A stretch of 22,290 nucleotides of DNA from JAWXBM01 sp034440115 (lineage in GTDB: Bacteria > Pseudomonadota > Gammaproteobacteria > Xanthomonadales > SZUA-36), in NCBI GenBank assembly GCA_034440115.1, contig JAWXBM010000075.1, positions 1 through 22,290 on the forward strand, in the 5' to 3' direction. Numbering within the stretch: the first letter of the stretch is position 1; each line of letters starts with the position of its first letter. Shown piece by piece: positions 16,851 to 22,290 of this stretch. The notes under the pieces were generated by a model that ran no database searches, had not been told where the DNA came from, and was given only the letters and a program-made list of their open reading frames with translations. Position numbers and translations under genes: made by a program.

Positions 16851-17134
16851 GTGTTGTACTCAAAGGGGCTTACCGCACCGGTAAACTCCAATTGTTCGAC
16901 ACGTTTCATTTGTATAAAGGCTTCCTGTAAGTCCTCGCCCATGGACTGCGCGACAAAACAGGAATTCTCAAACACTCCTAAGGCTTCAAACCCGTTGCCT
17001 GGCAGAATGGGTTCTTCATCACTGGGGCTACTGCTGTTTAGTGGGTCCGCTTCCAGCCGGTTTTCTATGCCGCACAGGATGTCGACAATCGGCTGGCGCA
17101 TCAAATCACTGCAATTGTCGGTGTCATCTTTCAC
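16832..17134 (-). CDS. Small acidic protein of unknown function at the end of the hydroxyacid operon
   Basis: An ORF of 100 residues from GTG 17134, with AAGG about nine bases upstream; a TTG at 17140 is an alternative start. It begins 13 bp after the stop of the ThDP-enzyme gene on the same strand and ends with its last 19 bp overlapping the end of the convergent alcohol dehydrogenase. The product is acidic, with no signal peptide or membrane helix. It has a Ser/Pro/Glu-rich linker around residues 32-42 and a more ordered C-terminal half (GFEALGVFENSCFVAQSM onward). I do not recognise the family. The operon position and ribosome site favour a real gene, but conservation is untested. Confidence 0.5.
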   Translation of the reverse strand: MKDDTDNCSDLMRQPIVDILCGIENRLEADPLNSSSPSDEEPILPGNGFEALGVFENSCFVAQSMGEDLQEAFIQMKRVEQLEFTGAVSPFEYNTYLVIA

Positions 17135-17147
17135 CCCCAAACGCCTT

Positions 17148-18710
17148 TTATGATGGCATCTGCTGCACTACCATGGCTTCGATCAGTTGTGGGCCTTTAT
17201 GGCGCATCGCAGCGGCGAATAGTTCGTCAAATTCTTGTGCACTATTCGCACGCTTGGCGCTCATGCCCATACCCTGTGCGATTTCCACCCAGTTGAGTTT
17301 AGGATTGGCGAGGCTGAGCATGGACAATGTTTTTGCGGTAGGCTGACCAGCGCCGACCCGAGCCAACTCTATATTCAGAATGGCATAACTGTTGTTATTC
17401 ATGATCACTACCGTGACATCGGTTTGCTCTCGCACCATGCTCCACAGAGCCTGCAGCGTATACATGCCGCCGCCATCGGCTTGCAAGGCGATTACTTTTC
17501 TTTGCGGGCAGGCTATGGCGGCGCCCAATGCAAGTGGCAGCCCCTGACCAATGGCGCCGCCGGTTAGCGTCAACCAGTCGTGCGCGGCAGCGTGTTCAGT
17601 ACAGGCAAAAATTCCCAGTCCGCAGGTTGCAGCCTCATCCGAGACGATGGCGTCGTTGGGTAGCAGGCGGTTGATGCTCTGGCCTATGGCCGCTGGCGTC
17701 AATAATCCATTGGGTGCTGCCATGTCAGCCGCTGGCTCAAGTGTTGCTGCGTTCTTGTTAGCTCCCAGCTTTTCAGCCAGCCGGGTCAGGGCGTCGAGCA
17801 GATCTTCTTCTACCGCTGCCAGGCTGGTAACGGTGCATTCTTCCGGCACCAGCCAACTGGGCTTGCCGGGGTAAGCGAAAAATGACACCGGTGCTTTAGC
17901 TCCAACCGTAATCAATTGTCGGCATTCCTTTAAAGCGTCCATGGCCTGTTCAGCAAAGTAGGGCAGCCGCTCAACACTTACTCGACCGCTGCCCCGTTGC
18001 AGACGGCTGGGAAATGTTTCACAGATGATGCGGGCGCCGCAGGTTTGGGCAATACGGCCAGCCAAGGTCAGGGCTTCAGCACGCAAGGCTCGCCCACCCA
18101 GAAACAATGCTGCAGGCGCTCCACTGCTTAAAGCTGAAGCGGCGCGTTCAATGGCCGCGTCATCCACTTTACGCACTGCCGGCAAGGGTAGCGTTGGCGC
18201 GGATATGCTGGCCGGTTCCCAGGCATGATTGGCCGGGGCGATAAAGCTGGCGATTTGGCCGTTGCCCCGCAAAGCTGCCTGCACCGCAGCCGCGCCCACT
18301 GCAGCCAGGTTATCAGCAGAATCGGAAACTCCTACCCAGTGCGATGCCAGCTCACAATAGGCCTTGACATTCGAAGTCAGCGGCGCATCGTATTGCAGAT
18401 GGTACGTGGCATGATCACCCACCATGTTGAGCAGTGGCACATGGGCGCGTTTGGCATTGTGTTGATTGGCCATGCTGTTGGCAAAACCAGAACCCAGATG
18501 CAACAGGGTCAGAGCCGGCTTGTCCGCCATCCGCCCATAACCATCGGCTGCACCGGAGACCACACCCTCGAACAGGCACAGTACCGCGCGCATGCTGGCG
18601 CTGTTGCCAATGGCCGAAACCAATTGCATTTCCGAGGTTCCCGGGTTGGCAAAGCAGACTTCCACTCCGGCATCCACCAAAGTGTTCAACAGGTTTTCAG
18701 CACCATTCAT
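17148..18710 (-). CDS. ThDP-dependent 2-oxoacid decarboxylase-like enzyme (acetolactate synthase / benzoylformate decarboxylase superfamily)
   Basis: This 520-residue protein has the three-domain plan of ThDP enzymes: PYR domain (about 1-170), central domain (about 190-320) and PP domain (about 345-515). Glu48 (CLFEG) is the cofactor-activating glutamate, and His71 in LLHLGSG corresponds to a catalytic His of benzoylformate decarboxylase. The cofactor motif reads ADGGG...NNNSY, with Ala replacing the usual first Gly of GDG. The second benzoylformate-decarboxylase His (the APVFRYH region) is not evident; here the segment is APVSFFAYPG. It is shorter than biosynthetic acetolactate synthase (about 570) and sits in a catabolic-looking operon, so decarboxylation of a 2-oxoacid to an aldehyde is the favoured role. 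Its ATG overlaps the flavoenzyme stop by 4 bp, implying coupled translation and a shared pathway. Confidence 0.85.
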   Translation of the reverse strand: MNGAENLLNTLVDAGVEVCFANPGTSEMQLVSAIGNSASMRAVLCLFEGVVSGAADGYGRMADKPALTLLHLGSGFANSMANQHNAKRAHVPLLNMVGDHATYHLQYDAPLTSNVKAYCELASHWVGVSDSADNLAAVGAAAVQAALRGNGQIASFIAPANHAWEPASISAPTLPLPAVRKVDDAAIERAASALSSGAPAALFLGGRALRAEALTLAGRIAQTCGARIICETFPSRLQRGSGRVSVERLPYFAEQAMDALKECRQLITVGAKAPVSFFAYPGKPSWLVPEECTVTSLAAVEEDLLDALTRLAEKLGANKNAATLEPAADMAAPNGLLTPAAIGQSINRLLPNDAIVSDEAATCGLGIFACTEHAAAHDWLTLTGGAIGQGLPLALGAAIACPQRKVIALQADGGGMYTLQALWSMVREQTDVTVVIMNNNSYAILNIELARVGAGQPTAKTLSMLSLANPKLNWVEIAQGMGMSAKRANSAQEFDELFAAAMRHKGPQLIEAMVVQQMPS

Positions 18711-20122
18711 GCGGCATGGACTCCAGTTTCAAAAGCGGACAAATCAAATATTTTTCCACGGTTCAACAGGTTCTGCGGATCCAGTGACTGTTTCAGTAAT
18801 TTCATCAAAGCCAGCTCCTGCGGCGAGCGACACAAATGCAAATAAGGCTTCTTTTCCAGACCTATGCCGTGCTCTGCTGAGATGATGCCGTTACGCGACC
18901 GCAGGCATCCATAAATGATTTCCTCGACCCGTTGCACGCTGTCATGGTTCAGGCTGCCCACTGACAAAACCGGATGGATATTGCCATCGCCGATATGACC
19001 AAAGAACACGCTTTTCGATTGCGGGAAGGCCTCAGCCAGTTGCTGCTTGACCTCAATGACATAGTCGTCCATCTGCGCGATATTCAAACTCACATCGAAG
19101 GTGATAGAGGGGTGCATATGGTGCAGTAGCGCTTCGATATCATCGCGAATAGCCCAAAGATCTTCTCTTTGTTGCTCATTCTGCGCAATCACTGCATCGA
19201 CGATCAATTCCTGATCAAAAGCTTGTTCCAAAGCATGTTCAAAGCTGCTGCGGTCGTTTTCTTCGTGTGCGCCAGTGGATTCAAGCAGTACATAAAAAGG
19301 GTGATCAACAGCCAGTGGCAAGCCATGTTTCGCGCCATCGCCAATGATCAGGCGGTAAAAATCATTCCACAGGACTTCAAAGGCGCTGAGGTTGCCACCG
19401 AGCTCGGCTTCCATACTGCGCAGCAGTTTACTGACCCGGCTGAACCCGGACAGGGCAATCAGTGCCGTATTGCGACTGCGCGGCAATGGCCGTAAGCGCA
19501 GAACCGCACGGGTAACAATACCCAGCGTACCTTCTGAGCCGATAAACAATTGCTTCAGGTCGTAGCCGGTGTTGTTTTTCAACACGCTGTTCATGGAAGA
19601 AATTACAGTCCCGTCAGCCAGCACCGCTTCCAGGCCAAGCACCTGTTCTCTGGCCATGCCATAGCGAATCACGCCATTGCCACCGGCATTGGTGGAAATA
19701 TTGCCTCCGATGGTGGCTGAGCCACGGGCTCCCAGGTCCAACGGAAACAACAGGCCATGCTCTTCAGCGACCTGTTGCACCTGTTGCAGCACCGCGCCAG
19801 CTTGTACCGTCATGCTGCGGTTTTCACGATCCACGTTTTCAATAGTGCGCATGCGTTCCAACGAAATAACCAGATCGCTAGCACTGCTGCAACCGCCCTT
19901 AACCAGGCCAGTCATGCCACCGTGTGTGACCACCGTCTGATCGTGCGCATGGCATATTTTCAGCACTGCAGAAACTTCTTCGGTAGTAGCCGGCCGCACA
20001 ATACAAAAGGCCTGCACACTCTCCTTGTGGCCCCAGGCTTCCGGTCGGCTAAGCACATCATTGCCAGTGAGCACTCCTGCTTCGCCCACAACGGCACGTA
20101 TGCTATCAATGATGGCTGTCAT
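18707..20122 (-). CDS. FAD-binding 2-hydroxyacid dehydrogenase (GlcD / D-lactate dehydrogenase type)
   Basis: The start at ATG 20122 gives 471 residues, normal for this family. A longer frame reaching 20365 lies entirely within the upstream ALDH gene. An N-terminal FAD_binding_4 domain (about 40-180) shows VTHGGMTGLVKGG and ARGSATIGGNISTNAGG. A C-terminal FAD-oxidase domain (about 215-460) ends with FGHIGDGNIHP and SAEHGIGLEKK, the metal and substrate motifs of glycolate, D-lactate and D-2-hydroxyglutarate dehydrogenases. It should oxidise a D-2-hydroxyacid to the 2-oxoacid, passing electrons to an acceptor. It starts 17 bp after the ALDH stop and its own stop overlaps the ThDP gene start, so its 2-oxoacid product is a natural substrate for the next enzyme. 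The substrate side chain cannot be read from sequence. The ribosome site before the start is weak. Confidence 0.9.
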   Translation of the reverse strand: MTAIIDSIRAVVGEAGVLTGNDVLSRPEAWGHKESVQAFCIVRPATTEEVSAVLKICHAHDQTVVTHGGMTGLVKGGCSSASDLVISLERMRTIENVDRENRSMTVQAGAVLQQVQQVAEEHGLLFPLDLGARGSATIGGNISTNAGGNGVIRYGMAREQVLGLEAVLADGTVISSMNSVLKNNTGYDLKQLFIGSEGTLGIVTRAVLRLRPLPRSRNTALIALSGFSRVSKLLRSMEAELGGNLSAFEVLWNDFYRLIIGDGAKHGLPLAVDHPFYVLLESTGAHEENDRSSFEHALEQAFDQELIVDAVIAQNEQQREDLWAIRDDIEALLHHMHPSITFDVSLNIAQMDDYVIEVKQQLAEAFPQSKSVFFGHIGDGNIHPVLSVGSLNHDSVQRVEEIIYGCLRSRNGIISAEHGIGLEKKPYLHLCRSPQELALMKLLKQSLDPQNLLNRGKIFDLSAFETGVHAA

Positions 20123-20139
20123 ATTTTGTTCGTTCGCAT

Positions 20140-21597
20140 TCAGGACTTGAGTCGCAGCATAAAGCTCAGAGCACGCCGGGCCAGTTTGCCATAAGGCGGC
20201 GCAAATATTTTCAGAGCGCTGAATCTGGCCTGGTAAAACACCGGCCGTAATTTGGAAAAAGCCAGGAAGCCTTCGCGGCCATGATAATGACCCATACCGC
20301 TGGAACCGACGCCGCCGAAGGGCAGGTCGTGCTGTGCCTGGTGTAACAAGACATCGTTCACGCACACCCCACCCGACATCACGTGGGTAATGTAGTGCTG
20401 CTGTAATTGCCGGTCATTGGTAAACGGATAAAATGCCAGCGGACGGTCCTGGCTGTTGATGTAAGCAACTACTTCCGCAGGTTCTTTATAGGTTTTGACC
20501 GGCAGAATGGGGCCAAAAATTTCGCGCCGCAACACAGCCATTTCCGCAGTCGGATTCAGCACCAGGTGAGGCGGGAATTTGCGCAGGTTCACATCCGCCA
20601 CCTGGCCGTCACTGAGATCAACCAGACGGGCGCCTTTTTCTCGGGCGTCTTCCAGGGCAGATTGCAGGCGCTCAAAGGACTTTTGATCAATGATGGAGGT
20701 GTAGTCGTTGCTGTGGATATCAGGAACGTGTTTTTTGCACCATTCCACGCAATGTTGCACAAATTGTTCAAGCTGACTTGCATGCACCCAGGCGTAGTCC
20801 GTGGTGATGCAAATTTGCCCGGCATTGAACATCTTGCCGAACATGATGCGCTCCACGGCTTTTTGCAGTGGAAAATCAGCAGCAATCACAGCCGGTGATT
20901 TACCCCCAAGCTCCAGCGTTACCGGTGTGAGGTTGGCGGCAGCGGAGGCCATGACTGCACGTCCGGTCGCCCCGGAACCGGTAAACAACAGGTGATCAAA
21001 GGGCAGTTTTGAAAACTGTATGCCCACCTCGCCGGTTTCCTCATAAAACTTCAGTTTTTCAGCAGGAAAGTAATTTGGCGTTATCTTTATCAGCAGTTGC
21101 GTAAGGGCCCGAGAATTTTCTGACATCTTCACCATGGCTCGATTACCGGCCGCAAAGATCGAAACCAGCCCGCTGAAAGCCAGTTGGATGGGAAAATTCC
21201 ACGGTACGATGGTGCCGACCACACCCAATGGTTGCGGTATCACCCGGTTGCGCGCACCGGGATAAATGGTCACGTCGATGGCGCGTTTTTGCGGCTTCAT
21301 CCAGCGCTTGAGATGCTTCAGGTTATCGGCAATGGATTCCAGCACCAGAAAAATTTCAGCGAATTTGGTCTCGAACTCCGAGCGATTGCCATAATCCTGA
21401 TTCACCGCCGCAATCAGTTCCTGTTGGTTTTCGAGCAACAATCGCTTCAGGGCCAACAGATCGCTGCGTCGCTGCTCGTAACCGGGGCAGGGCTGCTCAA
21501 GATAGGCCTGCTTTTGGGCCGCCAGATCAGCCTGCAGGGCTGGCCTGCAACTATCGGTGTCATCAGCACCCGTCAAATTTCTGACTGCGGTATTCAT
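20140..21597 (-). CDS. Coniferyl-aldehyde-dehydrogenase-type aldehyde dehydrogenase (CalB-like, ALDH3-related)
   Basis: A 485-residue ALDH starting at ATG 21597, with GGAG ten bases upstream; a longer frame to 21714 lacks support. Active-site features are PWNFP, TLELGGKSP and the nucleophile Cys263 in FNAGQIC. The ending GGVGSSGMGHYHGREGF and the shorter ALDH3-like fold fit the coniferyl aldehyde dehydrogenase group, which oxidises aromatic or fatty aldehydes. The C-terminus (about 460-485) is basic and hydrophobic, ending KLARRALSFMLRLKS, and could lie on the membrane as in some ALDH3 enzymes. It is the first gene of the minus-strand operon, so it probably removes the aldehyde made by the ThDP enzyme two genes on. 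Confidence 0.9.
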   Translation of the reverse strand: MNTAVRNLTGADDTDSCRPALQADLAAQKQAYLEQPCPGYEQRRSDLLALKRLLLENQQELIAAVNQDYGNRSEFETKFAEIFLVLESIADNLKHLKRWMKPQKRAIDVTIYPGARNRVIPQPLGVVGTIVPWNFPIQLAFSGLVSIFAAGNRAMVKMSENSRALTQLLIKITPNYFPAEKLKFYEETGEVGIQFSKLPFDHLLFTGSGATGRAVMASAAANLTPVTLELGGKSPAVIAADFPLQKAVERIMFGKMFNAGQICITTDYAWVHASQLEQFVQHCVEWCKKHVPDIHSNDYTSIIDQKSFERLQSALEDAREKGARLVDLSDGQVADVNLRKFPPHLVLNPTAEMAVLRREIFGPILPVKTYKEPAEVVAYINSQDRPLAFYPFTNDRQLQQHYITHVMSGGVCVNDVLLHQAQHDLPFGGVGSSGMGHYHGREGFLAFSKLRPVFYQARFSALKIFAPPYGKLARRALSFMLRLKS

Positions 21598-22089
21598 CTC
21601 ATTGGTTCTCCGGTTTCTTGGCCCTATCTTGAAGTTCAAACCACAGGGTCTAGGCCATAAAGCATTGTGGGGCATTGCTTCAAACGGTGCCAGTTGCGTG
21701 TGTCTGCCATGCACAATCAGTGCGGTATCTGGACAGCCTTCGAGGTTGGCCGGAACTTGCCTCCTTCACGTGCGATTCAACTGTGTTGCTTGATGAACAG
21801 ACACAACAGGGGTAAGCAACATATTGTGAAAGGTTTATGCGCTCCGTGCAGTGGCGTCATCGTCCGCGTGGTGCATAATGAATAGAAACGCAGCGGGCAA
21901 AGACGCGCGTCCCGCTCTACACTTGAATTGCAAATGATTTTGCCGGGTATACCTGCTATAGGCGTCGCGCACAGACCATTACCGGGGTACGCCCAGAACA
22001 TATGCAACAAGGTATTCGCAAATCCCATCACTGTGTAAACCGCCATCGCGGTGCCGATGGACACAACGACGTCGACCAGGAGTACTTTG
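21598..22089. promoter_or_regulatory. Divergent non-coding region between the ALDH operon and the cytochrome b gene
   Basis: This is 492 bp with no convincing gene. It must hold promoters for both directions. The perfect palindrome TTGAAGTTCAA (21629-21639) lies 32 bp upstream of the ALDH start and could be an operator. AGCGGG (21892-21897) and CCCGCT (21911-21916) form an inverted repeat with a 13-base loop and no T-run. For the plus strand, TTGAAT (21923) and TATACC (21948) are a weak promoter pair with 19-bp spacing. ORFs here look unlike proteins, apart from a doubtful 32-codon frame at 22002-22100. Confidence 0.4.
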
Positions 22090-22290
22090 ATGACCTATGA
22101 ATCTGCCACAGCCGAGCTGAAGTCCTACCGCGTATGGGATGCGCCCACGCGATGGTTTCACTGGATCAATGTGCTCAGCGTACTAACGCTCGCCGGGCTC
22201 GGCCTGATGATCCTGAACGCCGGTTCCTTTGAGATACCCAGTGCTGGCAAGATCCTGCTGAAGACCTTACACGTCTGGACGGGCTACGTG
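22090..22290 (+). CDS. Cytochrome b561 / Ni-Fe-hydrogenase b-type cytochrome domain protein (partial, runs off the right edge)
   Basis: Sixty-seven codons are open to the end of the window from ATG 22090, preceded by AGGAG with eight-base spacing. The N-terminus YRVWDAPTRWFHWINVLSV is the standard opening of the cytochrome b561-like family. His24 is a probable haem ligand at the start of helix 1 (about 24-42), and His61 in LKTLHVWTGYV opens the second helix. Such proteins are inner-membrane dihaem cytochromes that take electrons from, or give them to, a partner enzyme or c-type cytochrome. The partner would lie beyond the window. Confidence 0.8.
   Translation, partial: MTYESATAELKSYRVWDAPTRWFHWINVLSVLTLAGLGLMILNAGSFEIPSAGKILLKTLHVWTGYV

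Noticed and set aside
18707..20365. 552-residue version of the flavoenzyme
   Set aside because: The extra N-terminus is coded inside the ALDH gene in another frame and is Arg-rich and unlike the family. ATG 20122 gives the normal length.
21667..21885. 72-residue plus-strand ORF; considered a remnant of a mobile intron or retroelement
   Set aside because: I found no domain V-like hairpin, no reverse-transcriptase motif and no terminal repeats nearby.
21777..22064. 95-residue minus-strand ORF with a hydrophobic N-terminus in the divergent gap
   Set aside because: No ribosome site, the C-terminal half is Cys/Leu-rich and unlike a folded protein, and it runs against the cytochrome b leader. Treated as chance.
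22002..22100. 32-codon plus-strand frame overlapping the cytochrome b start
   Set aside because: Its acidic end vaguely resembles an EF-hand loop, but the key positions do not fit, there is no ribosome site and the upstream frame is closed by a stop.

Overview
The window reads as chromosomal DNA of a free-living, probably marine or aquatic gammaproteobacterium. The evidence is dense coding, moderately high GC, and a TatT-containing TRAP transporter, a Tat-exported amidohydrolase, a BNR/VPS10-type exported protein and a coniferyl-aldehyde-dehydrogenase-type ALDH side by side. Nothing fixes the genus. I see no rRNA, tRNA, CRISPR array, insertion sequence, integrase or phage gene.

Layout. (1) 1-5349, minus strand: a three-gene operon read from right to left. 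It encodes a sodium:solute symporter, a Tat-exported amidohydrolase whose start overlaps the symporter stop by 4 bp, and a secreted Asp-box beta-propeller protein cut off by the left edge. (2) 5350-5497: a divergent regulatory gap with a consensus -10 box. (3) 5498-12651, plus strand: an animal-type deoxyribose-phosphate aldolase, a two-domain ALDH16-type aldehyde dehydrogenase, the TPR lipoprotein TatT, and a TRAP transporter (DctP, DctQ, DctM). A short intrinsic terminator separates TatT from DctP. (4) 12788-16850, plus strand: a DUF4124 protein, a polytopic M28 metallopeptidase and a zinc alcohol dehydrogenase carrying an in-frame hexanucleotide repeat. (5) 16832-21597, minus strand: a tight operon of a coniferyl-type ALDH, an FAD-linked 2-hydroxyacid dehydrogenase, a ThDP-dependent decarboxylase-like enzyme and a small unknown ORF. 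(6) 21598-22089: a non-coding gap, followed by the start of a cytochrome b561-type gene that leaves the window.

Two functional modules stand out. In the plus-strand operon, the aldolase would release acetaldehyde and glyceraldehyde-3-phosphate, ALDH16 could oxidise the aldehyde, and the TatT-TRAP system would bring in an unidentified substrate. Its binding protein has Trp where carboxylate-binding relatives have Arg. In the minus-strand operon, the dehydrogenase, decarboxylase and ALDH form a chain from 2-hydroxyacid to 2-oxoacid to aldehyde to carboxylic acid. This has the same logic as the mandelate pathway but uses a GlcD-type flavoenzyme. Both pathway assignments are inferences from family membership and gene order.
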